Below are positions 1 to 5,900 of a DNA stretch of 6,030 nucleotides, piece by piece. This DNA is from Methanosarcina sp. (GTDB lineage Archaea > Halobacteriota > Methanosarcinia > Methanosarcinales > Methanosarcinaceae). The notes beneath the pieces were generated by a model. The model ran no database searches, was not told the origin of the DNA, and was given only the letters and a program-made list of their open reading frames with translations. Position 1 is the first letter of the stretch; every line of letters begins with the position of its first letter. The stretch lies in NCBI GenBank assembly GCA_013331265.1, contig DUGS01000121.1, positions 1 through 6,030 on the forward strand, given 5' to 3'. The translations under genes were made by a program, and so were the position numbers.

Positions 1-133
1 TTATCAATAGGCTGAATAGTTACACTTGAGATAGACATTTTGGGGTCAGAAAATCTAAATCAATTAATCAGAAAATCAAAGAAGCTGCTTGATTATTGGC
101 AAATAGGGATTTTTCTGGAAAAGTATCAAGGTC

Positions 134-142
134 TTTATATAT
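134..142 (+). promoter_or_regulatory. Candidate distal TATA box for the kup operon
   Basis: TTTATATAT is close to the archaeal box A consensus. Transcription would be expected to begin about 25 bases downstream, near 162-168, giving a long untranslated leader before the ATG at 401. It is judged by sequence alone; such boxes also occur by chance in AT-rich DNA. Confidence 0.35.
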
Positions 143-340
143 GAAAAAGTAATTCTCAGCGCAATAAATAATTATAACCAATGTTTATTTTAAATTTAAG
201 CAAATAAAAAAGCCAAAATAGGTATGAAGTTTACATGATATTGGGAAATTAGCGAGTTATAACTTCACAAAACCCATTCTTTTTCATTCTTCTTGGGCAG
301 TAAAATCATGATCTATTGCCGTTAATATTAATACCTGAAA

Positions 341-349
341 TTTTTATCT
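341..349 (+). promoter_or_regulatory. Candidate proximal TATA box for the kup operon
   Basis: TTTTTATCT is preceded by the purine-containing GAAA, as expected for a TFB recognition element. It would place the start of transcription near 368-374 and leave a leader of about 30 bases. The match to consensus is weaker than for the box at 134 but the spacing to the gene is more usual. Confidence 0.35.
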
Positions 350-385
350 CTAAAATGTTCTTGCTCAAAAGTTCCTGGAACAAAT

Positions 386-392
386 AAGGTGA
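386..392 (+). promoter_or_regulatory. Ribosome binding site that fixes the kup start at ATG 401
   Basis: AAGGTGA (followed by T) matches the anti-Shine-Dalgarno end of archaeal 16S rRNA and lies 8 bases before the ATG at 401. The longer reading frame opening with GTG at 389 has its start codon inside this site and no site of its own upstream, so ATG 401 is preferred. Confidence 0.75.
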
Positions 393-400
393 TATATCAT

Positions 401-2212
401 ATGTTTTTCAAATCCGATTTCAGGGGAATAGTAAACTCTATGGGTCTCGTCTTTGGAGATATCGGGACAAGTCCAATCTATACCCTTACAGTTATATTCC
501 TTCTCACAAGACCTACGGAAGTTCACGTAATAGGAGTTTTATCTTTAATCATCTGGACACTTATTATACTGGTGACTATGGAATATGCCTGGCTTGCTAT
601 GAGCCTGGGGAAAAAAGGAGAAGGAGGCACTATAGTCTTAAAAGAGATCCTCGTTCCCCTGCTGAAATCAAGTAGAAATGTTTCTTTTATTACGATACTG
701 GCGTATATCGGGACTTCGTTCCTTCTTGGAGACGGGGTAATTACGCCTGCAATAAGCATACTGAGTGCTGTTGAGGGAATACGCATTATTTCCGGATTTG
801 AAAATACAGGACAGGGTACTCTAATGTTAATTGCTGGCCTAATTGCAATAGGTCTCTTTTCATTCCAGAAAAAAGGATCTGACAAAATTGCATGGGTATT
901 TGGACCGGTAATGCTTGTCTGGTTTTTGGCTCTTGCTGTTTCAGGTGTTGCTTCAATAATTTATACTCCAGGCGTATTAAAGGCTATAAATCCATATTAC
1001 GCTATCGATTTTCTTTCAAAGAACGGACTTATAGGCTTTTTTGTATTATCTGAAGTTACACTTTGTTGTACTGGTGGAGAAGCGTTATATGCCGATATGG
1101 GCCATCTGGGTAGAGAGCCTATATTGAAAGCCTGGAAATTGATATTTTTTGCATTAGTCTTTAATTATCTTGGGCAGGGAGCGTTCATAATTAGAAATCC
1201 GGCTTCAAAAAATATTTTGTTTGAGATGGTAAATCATCAGGCACAGATCATATTTATCCCATTCCTTATCCTGAGCATCGTGGCGACAGTTATTGCCTCT
1301 CAGTCTATGATTAGCGGCGTATTTTCAATAGTATATCAGGGAATAACAACCCGGATTATGCCAATGTTAAAAATTGATTATACCTCTGGAGAATTAAAAT
1401 CCCAGATATATATAAGTACGATAAATTGGTTCCTCATGATTTCTGTATTATATATGATATTTATATTTAAAGAATCAAGCAGGCTCGCAGCTGCATATGG
1501 ACTGGCAGTCAGTGGAACCATGACAATTACGGGTATGCTGATGACTTCTATATTCTATCATAGAAAACAAACGTCAAAGGCTGTAATTTCATTATTTATA
1601 ACATTCATCGACCTGGTATTCTTCCTTTCAAATACTTATAAAATACCACATGGAGGTTACTGGTCTGTAATTATAGCAGCTATTGTCTTTTCTCTTATTA
1701 TCATATACACTGCCGGACAAAAAAGGCTTTATGAATTGATGAAGCCTACTAGATTTGAGAAATTCCTTGAAAACTATAATAGGGTGTATGCCACTGAAAA
1801 TAAAATCAGTGGAACTGCCCTTTTCTTTTCACGTGACATAAACAAAATCCCTCAATACATTTCCCATGTGATGTTTAAGAACAATATTATTTACGAAAAT
1901 AACATATTTATTTCAATTATTAAGTCCGACAGCCCATTTGGAGTAGAGAGCTCGTTTACAAAAGAACTGGCAAAAGGATTGAGGTTATTTGAAATAAAGA
2001 TGGGGTATATGGAAATCATTGATGTAGAACAAATTCTGAAAGACAATGGAGTTACTGAAAAAACAATATTTTACGGAATCGAAGACATATTTACCAACAA
2101 TTTGATATGGAGAGTTTTTTCCGTAATAAAGAAATTATCCCCTTCTTTTGTCCAGTTCTACAGGCTTCCTACTGATGAGCTTCATGGAGTTATGACAAGG
2201 TTTGAAATGTGA
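401..2212 (+). CDS. kup: Kup-family potassium uptake transporter (K+/H+ symporter)
   Basis: This integral membrane protein of about 603 residues imports potassium, in this family with protons. It begins with the family signature GDIGTSPIYT (residues 19-28). It continues with GEGGT (74-78), GDGVITPAISILSAVEG, GGEALYADMGHLG, NYLGQGAF, ATVIASQSMISGVFS and the PHGGYW loop near 416-421. About 12 hydrophobic segments fill residues 10-440, followed by a cytosolic domain of about 160 residues that aligns to its end with E. coli Kup (622 residues), so the gene appears complete. The conserved acidic residues corresponding to E. coli Asp23, Glu116, Glu229 and Asp408 are Asp20, Asp111, Glu227 and Asp404. 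Asp in place of Glu at 111 is a common family variant. Start ATG 401 is chosen for its ribosome site; GTG 389 would add four residues. It probably heads a two-gene unit with the small protein downstream. The family call is firm; substrate and energy coupling are inferred from the family. Confidence 0.95.
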   Translation: MFFKSDFRGIVNSMGLVFGDIGTSPIYTLTVIFLLTRPTEVHVIGVLSLIIWTLIILVTMEYAWLAMSLGKKGEGGTIVLKEILVPLLKSSRNVSFITILAYIGTSFLLGDGVITPAISILSAVEGIRIISGFENTGQGTLMLIAGLIAIGLFSFQKKGSDKIAWVFGPVMLVWFLALAVSGVASIIYTPGVLKAINPYYAIDFLSKNGLIGFFVLSEVTLCCTGGEALYADMGHLGREPILKAWKLIFFALVFNYLGQGAFIIRNPASKNILFEMVNHQAQIIFIPFLILSIVATVIASQSMISGVFSIVYQGITTRIMPMLKIDYTSGELKSQIYISTINWFLMISVLYMIFIFKESSRLAAAYGLAVSGTMTITGMLMTSIFYHRKQTSKAVISLFITFIDLVFFLSNTYKIPHGGYWSVIIAAIVFSLIIIYTAGQKRLYELMKPTRFEKFLENYNRVYATENKISGTALFFSRDINKIPQYISHVMFKNNIIYENNIFISIIKSDSPFGVESSFTKELAKGLRLFEIKMGYMEIIDVEQILKDNGVTEKTIFYGIEDIFTNNLIWRVFSVIKKLSPSFVQFYRLPTDELHGVMTRFEM

Positions 2213-2216
2213 ACAT

Positions 2217-2233
2217 AAGGAGGCGGCTTCCTT
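2217..2233 (+). promoter_or_regulatory. Hairpin sequestering the ribosome site and start codon of the downstream small gene
   Basis: AAGGAGGCGGCTTCCTT folds into a 7-bp stem (one G-U pair) with a 3-base loop. Its left arm is a strong Shine-Dalgarno sequence, AAGGAGG (2217-2223), 8 bases before the TTG at 2232. Its right arm includes the first two bases of that TTG. The kup stop codon ends at 2212, so a ribosome finishing kup would cover and open the hairpin. This layout is typical of translational coupling; the folding is read by eye, not computed. Confidence 0.6.
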
Positions 2234-2405
2234 GAAATGGGAAATTACAAGGAGGCTAAGGAACAGCTTGATAAATTCAATCGTTGTTAATAAAATGAAA
2301 GAGATTTACAGGATAGATACTTATCAAGCTACTTACTTAATGGCTGAAGCAGAATTAATAAGAAAAATGATAATGGATGGTTTCAAAATTCTGATACAAG
2401 CTTAA
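2232..2405 (+). CDS. Small protein of unknown function, coupled to kup
   Basis: A 57-residue product follows kup with a 19-base gap. The TTG start at 2232 is chosen because AAGGAGG sits 8 bases upstream. The frame remains open back to 2202, overlapping kup, and a second AAGGAGG (2249-2255) could serve a shorter TTG start at 2268. The protein is rich in Lys/Arg and in aliphatic residues (ITRRLRNSLINSIVV, then a possible helix around YLMAEAELIRKMIMDGF). It has no clear signal peptide, membrane segment or known motif. It is not recognised. The strong ribosome site and tight linkage argue that it is translated; an accessory role with the transporter is only a guess. Confidence 0.5.
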   Translation: MKWEITRRLRNSLINSIVVNKMKEIYRIDTYQATYLMAEAELIRKMIMDGFKILIQA

Positions 2406-2420
2406 TAAAAACCTCTTCAG

Positions 2421-2450
2421 CTTCTTTTATTTATTTTTCATCCTTATTTC
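2421..2450 (+). terminator. T-rich archaeal transcript end after the kup unit
   Basis: The stretch contains several T runs (CTTCTTTTATTTATTTTTCA and following) starting about 15 bases after the small gene's stop. Oligo-T tracts without a strong hairpin are the usual terminators in archaea. No stem is obvious here. Confidence 0.45.
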
Positions 2451-2716
2451 TCATATTAATCAGAGACCGCATGAATTTTGTTTTTTAATTTATATTGATC
2501 TGATAGCTTTGCCTGAAATAGCAAGTTTCATTTACTGATTCCAAAGGACCTATTTTTTATGCCTTCTCAAGACGTAATACTATAATATAATTTGATAAGA
2601 AAAAAGTATTTATCTTTGTAATCCTTATATCATTTATTAATATCAAAATCAAATTTTGTATTACGAATTTAACTGATGATATGGGGAAAATGGGGCCAAT
2701 TGTGAGGAGTGGCTTA
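2451..2716 (+). other. AT-rich spacer with candidate promoter for the HEXXH gene
   Basis: No gene is visible between the kup unit and the next coding region. The spacer is strongly AT-rich. It contains possible TATA boxes at about 2608-2614 (TATTTAT) and 2624-2631 (CTTATATC); the latter would start transcription near 2650-2656. The reading frame of the next gene extends back to an ATG at 2681 that has no ribosome site before it. Confidence 0.4.
2704..2709 (+). promoter_or_regulatory. Ribosome binding site supporting a start at ATG 2717
   Basis: GAGGAG lies 7 bases before the ATG at 2717. The upstream in-frame ATG at 2681 is preceded by TTTAACTGATGAT, which has no purine-rich site. The internal start is therefore preferred, although a leaderless message from a promoter near 2655 cannot be excluded. 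Confidence 0.55.
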
Positions 2717-3712
2717 ATGAAGCAGGAAACTCGGGGAACAGGAGCAAAAAAGGCTTTTCCAAAGGAAAAAGTTGATTTGCACGCACATAGTATACTGGGA
2801 AATTTTTCCTCTTCAGCTTTGTCGTTCCCGTATCTTGTCCCGGTATTTGCTCCTGTTTCGTTTCCTGCCCCAGAGTACCTGTTTTTTTCTCCCGGGTTTC
2901 TTCAGCTTGACCTTAACATTTACCGCGAACCTATGATAAAAGCCCTTATTAAAGAACAGAGTGAGGACCTGTACCGGCTGATAAAAAAAGTTCACTTTGA
3001 CGGGAAATATTATAGAATAAAAAGTGTACGCTCCGGAGAATGGGAACACTGCTGGGACCTGGCAGTCAGGGTGCAGTTTTTCGGAAAGCTTCAGGGCTTA
3101 GCTTTCGAGCCAGAGAGGGTCGTTTCCAGAAAATACAGAAAAATAATCTACAGATTCCTCATCCTGGTAAATCCTCATGAACTGTGGGATAAGGAACTGG
3201 TCGAAAGAGTGTGGAACATTCAGGAAAGAATTGAGTTTCTGATTGCAAAAATCCTTTTCCACGAATGCATCCACGTCCTTATCTTCCTTGGAAAAACTCT
3301 GCCGTCAGGTTTCGGGCAGACAGATTTTTTTCTTGAATTCAGTGAGATGCTTGAGTTTGCAAACTCTGAAAAACTCTGCCCGGAAAGTTGTGGTGTCAAG
3401 TCCCACCTCAGGAATCTGGCTTTTCTTTCCCCGGACTTTCCCGAAAGCTCTGGAGAAAAGCCGGATAGGGTCCCTGAGCTCTATGAATTCCTGATCCACG
3501 AAAAATACAGTATCAAAAAAACCGATCAGGCTTTTGGCCTTTCCTGGAGCAACAGGAAAGTTTCTCGCAACTATGCGAAGATGGCAGCTTTGAAGATGGG
3601 CCCCTGTCCGGATTCCGGTAAAGAGGGCTGGGAAAAGGAAGTCCTCAGGCTTAAAAGGGATTTGAAAAATCTTTATGACAGGATTGATGAAAATTATGGT
3701 TCCTTTTTATGA
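2717..3712 (+). CDS. Unrecognised protein with an HEXXH motif; candidate zinc metallopeptidase
   Basis: The product is about 331 residues from ATG 2717 (343 from ATG 2681). It is not recognised as a named family. The key feature is ILFHECIHVL, giving HECIH at residues 182-186 in a hydrophobic helical context as in zincin peptidases. Glu207, Glu210 and Glu213, 21-27 residues beyond the motif, could supply the third zinc ligand. No signal peptide or clear membrane span is seen, so a cytosolic place is likely. The first ~70 residues are Pro/Phe-rich and low in complexity, coincide with a large inverted repeat, and may be poorly conserved or not translated; Met73 (ATG 2933) is another possible start but lacks a ribosome site. 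A Lys/Glu-rich, possibly coiled C-terminal tail closes the protein. Peptidase activity is an inference from one motif; the gene itself is well supported by its length. Confidence 0.75.
   Translation: MKQETRGTGAKKAFPKEKVDLHAHSILGNFSSSALSFPYLVPVFAPVSFPAPEYLFFSPGFLQLDLNIYREPMIKALIKEQSEDLYRLIKKVHFDGKYYRIKSVRSGEWEHCWDLAVRVQFFGKLQGLAFEPERVVSRKYRKIIYRFLILVNPHELWDKELVERVWNIQERIEFLIAKILFHECIHVLIFLGKTLPSGFGQTDFFLEFSEMLEFANSEKLCPESCGVKSHLRNLAFLSPDFPESSGEKPDRVPELYEFLIHEKYSIKKTDQAFGLSWSNRKVSRNYAKMAALKMGPCPDSGKEGWEKEVLRLKRDLKNLYDRIDENYGSFL
2722..2868. repeat. Long imperfect inverted repeat at the start of the HEXXH gene
   Basis: GCAGGAAAC (2722-2730) pairs with GTTTCCTGC (2860-2868), and AACAGGAGCAAA (2737-2748) pairs perfectly with TTTGCTCCTGTT (2846-2857). 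The 21 paired bases are separated by a 6 versus 2 base internal loop, and the arms enclose 97 bases. The element begins five bases inside the preferred coding start. It could fold in the mRNA near the ribosome site or be the relic of a small mobile element. Confidence 0.7.
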
Positions 3713-3722
3713 TTTACTCTAT

Positions 3723-4178
3723 TTAATGACACTTTTTATCTTCTTCCAGCAACGCCTTCAGATTTTCCCCTTCTTCTTTCATATGCAGCCTGATAGCCTC
3801 AGCTCTCTTTTTAGCAACCCTTGAAACTAACCAGCCAAACCGGAACGAAAGTGTGGCAGTAAAAACACTCCCTCCATTGTAAGGCTTGATGGAAAATGAG
3901 CCCCCCGAACAGATGATGGATTCCGGAAATAACACTTTATACTCAATCAATTCATTCCGTACACAGTTAGTAACCTCAAAGCTTAATTTTTCCAGTTTGC
4001 TCCCTAGGTATTCCTCCGCATAAAGCACGGAGCCTTTTTCAAAATTTTTCCCTTTGACCCACTTAGCAAGCACGTGGTCTTTGTGCCAGGACCTGTAGTT
4101 TTCCGCAAAATAGGTAAACCAGTTAAAAACAGCTTCAGGTGGCCGGTTTATTATTTTGGAATCTTTCAGCGTTGTCAT
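3723..4178 (-). CDS. SRPBCC/START-like domain protein (ligand or lipid binding)
   Basis: This 151-residue protein has the layout of the SRPBCC (Bet v1/START/polyketide cyclase-like) superfamily. It opens with a first strand and the characteristic NRPPEAVFNWFTYFAENYRSWHKDH helical segment (about 11-35). Alternating beta strands follow (GSVLYAEEYLG, LSFEVTNCV, ELIEYKVLF, GGSFSIKPYNGGSVFTATLSF), and a long C-terminal helix ends it (VAKKRAEAIRLHMKEEGENLKALLEE). Such proteins hold hydrophobic ligands in a deep pocket; the ligand here cannot be told. Length is normal for a single-domain member. No strong Shine-Dalgarno precedes the ATG at 4178 (minus strand reads GGGACGTAAAAG before it). It converges with the HEXXH gene, with 10 bases between stops. 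The fold call is by pattern, not by alignment. Confidence 0.8.
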   Translation of the reverse strand: MTTLKDSKIINRPPEAVFNWFTYFAENYRSWHKDHVLAKWVKGKNFEKGSVLYAEEYLGSKLEKLSFEVTNCVRNELIEYKVLFPESIICSGGSFSIKPYNGGSVFTATLSFRFGWLVSRVAKKRAEAIRLHMKEEGENLKALLEEDKKCH

Positions 4179-4255
4179 CTTTTACGTCCCAGTTCTTCCT
4201 TTGCTTATATTGGCGGCTGAAATACTTGTTTTTATCCCGAAATGACCTGACATGC

Positions 4256-4266
4256 TATTTTTTATG
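4256..4266 (-). promoter_or_regulatory. Candidate TATA box for the SRPBCC gene
   Basis: On the minus strand the sequence reads CATAAAAAATA, resembling box A. Transcription would start roughly 25 bases on, near 4232-4238, giving a leader of about 55-60 bases. A second AT-rich box (minus strand GATAAAAAC, about 4229-4237) would give a shorter leader. Neither is decisive. Confidence 0.35.
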
Positions 4267-4416
4267 CAACATCTAAGTGGATCTGCTGGAAAATCGCTAT
4301 AATTAGTATTCGAAGTTGTGCATAAAATTCGTTAACCGATGCCAAAAGAAATAAATTTAAAATACAAGTGAAAAAAAGCATGTTAATTTTGTATGTTTAC
4401 GCATGACCTCACAACC

Positions 4417-4446
4417 AAAAAAAATAAGGGAAATTAGTTCCCCTTA
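4417..4446 (-). terminator. Hairpin plus T8 terminator overlapping the stop of the surface protein gene
   Basis: Read on the minus strand, TAAGGGGAACTAATTTCCCTTA (plus 4425-4446) gives nine consecutive base pairs (one G-U) closing a 4-base loop, followed at once by eight Ts (4417-4424). The TAA stop codon (4434-4436) lies inside the hairpin. It has the form of a bacterial intrinsic terminator. Confidence 0.85.
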
Positions 4447-5336
4447 AGATATGCGAGAATCATTTCAAGTATATGTATTATCTCACTTTTTGTTAGACCA
4501 TTTGTTTCTTCTGTAGTATTAGTCGAAGATGTTGAGTTAAGAGTATTATTTACAGTTATTGTTTTGCTTGTAATTGCAAATGTAGAATATTCCGATACTT
4601 CAGCTTTGAAATATATATACTTTGAATCCTGTCCTGTTATTGTAATTGGCACTTCTACCCATTTACCATTATCATACATATTCAGGACAATGGATGATTT
4701 ATCAAGACCATTTGCTTCAAGCCATGTTTTTTCAACTTTAAAATCAACAGCTGCATTCTCAATATTATTATTTACATCTACATTGTCAATCCATATATTA
4801 AATGACTTGTAAATATCACCTGTTGGTTTCTCAACTAAGCTTGTATCATCTTTCAGATCTTCGATAACAACTTTTGCCTTGCCTGTATCTGTTGTTGATT
4901 GAAAATATATATTGTTGACAACTGAATTGTCATTCTTTACGTCAACATTTACCGTCTGGCTATTATCAATATTTACCTCTGTTGTTTCTACATGCTGGAT
5001 TCCAGAATTGTTTAATATGATACTATCATCTGTGTTTACAGATGTAATTATATCATCATCAGAAGACACATTATTATAGTCATCGTCTGAATTATAAATA
5101 TCGTCATCTGTTGATATTACTGTAGTATCAGTTACAACAGAATCATCTGCAACAATAGTATCTTCTTTTTCAACAGAATATTCATTAGTATCGTCGGAAA
5201 CATCAACAACAGTAGTTTCATCTTCAATAGTCGAATTGTCTCCTGATGAATTTGCCTTTGCCCCTGCGGTAGCGCACGGGAGTACAGCCCCAAAAATAAG
5301 GACTGTAACTAATAGTATTGACAGATATTTTTTCAT
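4434..5336 (-). CDS. Secreted Asp-rich surface protein with a PGF-pre-PGF-like domain
   Basis: This 300-residue protein opens with a classical Sec signal peptide (MKKYLSILLVTVLIFGAVLP, likely cut after the ATAGAKA region near residue 28). Residues 29-110 are low-complexity and rich in Asp, Ser, Thr, Val and Asn, with DDD clusters at 77-79, 84-86 and 93-95. Residues 110-165 look beta-rich. Residues 176-257 resemble the archaeal PGF-pre-PGF surface domain: an IWID strand, then VDFKVEKTWLEANGLDKSSI, NMYDNGKWVEVP, and a closing AEVSEYSTFAI where members usually read GFS-FAI. A Ser/Thr/Asn linker (258-280) follows, but instead of a membrane anchor the protein ends in a short predicted amphipathic helix (about 282-298). 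At least seven N-glycosylation sequons occur. It is probably a cell-surface or S-layer-associated protein; its exact role is unknown. GAGGT lies 7 bases before the ATG. It is monocistronic, with its own promoter and terminator. Confidence 0.85.
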   Translation of the reverse strand: MKKYLSILLVTVLIFGAVLPCATAGAKANSSGDNSTIEDETTVVDVSDDTNEYSVEKEDTIVADDSVVTDTTVISTDDDIYNSDDDYNNVSSDDDIITSVNTDDSIILNNSGIQHVETTEVNIDNSQTVNVDVKNDNSVVNNIYFQSTTDTGKAKVVIEDLKDDTSLVEKPTGDIYKSFNIWIDNVDVNNNIENAAVDFKVEKTWLEANGLDKSSIVLNMYDNGKWVEVPITITGQDSKYIYFKAEVSEYSTFAITSKTITVNNTLNSTSSTNTTEETNGLTKSEIIHILEMILAYLKGN

Positions 5337-5343
5337 CCTCTAT

Positions 5344-5348
5344 ACCTC
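5344..5348 (-). promoter_or_regulatory. Ribosome binding site of the surface protein gene
   Basis: Minus-strand GAGGT lies 7 bases before the ATG at 5336, and a second AGAGG touches the ATG directly. The first has the right spacing and supports this start, as does the immediate signal peptide. Confidence 0.7.
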
Positions 5349-5380
5349 TTTCAGGGGATTACCTGTAGAATTATTTTGCC

Positions 5381-5390
5381 AAATATATTT
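5381..5390 (-). promoter_or_regulatory. Probable promoter of the surface protein gene
   Basis: Minus-strand AAATATATTT, preceded by TGAAA, matches a TFB-element plus TATA box. A start of transcription about 25 bases downstream (near 5355-5362) would leave a leader of roughly 20-25 bases containing the ribosome site. Confidence 0.55.
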
Positions 5391-5730
5391 TTCAAATTTT
5401 TGACTGTTGGTCTCACCAGGAACTATTTATCTCCAATAAGTACTTCTTGGGTTTATCGAGCCTATGGTTTAATTCCCTTTCGGCTGGCGTGCTGTTGAAA
5501 AAATATTTGAATTTTGCCATCCAACTGCGGTATTTATAAAAACAGATAATAGCTTCTGTATTTCTCAGGTCTGCCTCTTACCTTAAAAGTGTTTTTTGAG
5601 AATTATAATATATTCTGAATAATTTACGTTATTGATTTTTCAGTTTAATGAATAGCTTTAATTAATTTCTATATTATCAATTTATATTACGTTTACTATT
5701 TTATTTCTTATATAATAGGAGTTATATTTT
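5391..5730. other. Gene-free AT-rich region
   Basis: No coding frame of useful length is seen on either strand. A near-perfect archaeal TATA box, TTTATAAA (5533-5540), reads equally well in both directions and is not assigned to a gene. The part from about 5400 to 5560 is less AT-rich than its surroundings, and the rest is very AT-rich. No tRNA or known RNA fold was recognised. Confidence 0.5.
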
Positions 5731-5840
5731 TATATAATAAATTGCCATCATACGTATTGTAAATTATCGCGAATACGATTGCGGAGAAACAGGGGCTGTA
5801 GTTTAGTATCTAACTTCAGTATCTAAATAGATACTTTTTG
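5731..5840 (+). repeat. Tandem element copy 1: TATA-like box, two hairpins, T-rich end (candidate small RNA gene)
   Basis: A TATA-like box (TATATAATAAATTG, 5731-5744) is followed by TATTGTAAATTATC. Stem 1 pairs 5759-5765 with 5777-5782, with one bulged A, two G-U pairs and an 11-base loop. GCGGAGAAA follows, then a doubled AGTATCTAA, then hairpin GTATCT-AAAT-AGATAC (5819-5834) and T5. The unit recurs downstream at 5901-5998. A TATA box about 22 bases before stem 1 and a hairpin with a T run at the end are the layout of a short independent transcript of about 80 bases. It could instead be a duplicated control region for a gene beyond the window. Confidence 0.6.
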
Positions 5841-5900
5841 CATAGATTCTGTTGACAAGCAGTTGTGTGCGAGATCTTTTACAAATAAAATGGGGTATTA

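Larger units (their letters stand above)
1..400 (+). other. AT-rich leader and upstream region of the potassium transporter gene
   Basis: No convincing gene lies in these 400 bases; only very short open frames occur on either strand. The stretch holds two possible archaeal promoters (134-142 and 341-349), a 7-bp inverted repeat TGAAGTT/AACTTCA (225-231 and 261-267), and an 11-base palindrome GTTCCTGGAAC (371-381) just before the ribosome binding site. If the distal promoter is used, the transporter mRNA would carry a leader of roughly 240 bases; if the proximal one is used, about 30. No known riboswitch class was recognised. Confidence 0.6.

Noticed and set aside
1..38. Possible start of a leftward gene (minus-strand ATG at 38, reading MSISSVTIQPID to the edge)
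   Set aside because: Only 12 codons are visible, no ribosome binding site precedes the ATG and there is no clear promoter. It could be real, but the window cannot support it.
523..885. 120-codon open frame on the minus strand
   Set aside because: It lies wholly inside the well-supported kup gene, opposite its membrane segments, and has no known motif; it is a shadow frame.
2771..2791. VDLHAHS in the N-terminal part of the HEXXH protein, resembling motif I of PHP phosphoesterases
   Set aside because: No other PHP motif follows, and the segment lies in the loop of the inverted repeat, where translation itself is doubtful; it is probably a coincidence.
2813..3049. 78-codon minus-strand open frame opposite the start of the HEXXH gene
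   Set aside because: No ribosome site or recognisable motif; best explained as a shadow, though it overlaps the uncertain N-terminal region.
3243..3499. Open frames on both strands inside the HEXXH gene
   Set aside because: They overlap the HEXXH-coding frame, which has the only recognisable motif, and have low-complexity Ser- or Lys-rich translations typical of shadows.
4564..4812. 82-codon plus-strand open frame opposite the surface protein
   Set aside because: It is antisense to the PGF-pre-PGF-like domain, with no ribosome site and no motif.
5016..5290. Lipoprotein signal at Cys21 of the surface protein
   Set aside because: The residues before the cysteine are VLP, which does not fit a lipobox because of the proline at -1; a normal signal peptide cut after the AGAKA region is more likely.
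5462..5482. TGGTTTAATTCCC, resembling a tRNA T-arm
   Set aside because: No matching acceptor, D or anticodon stems could be found on either side.
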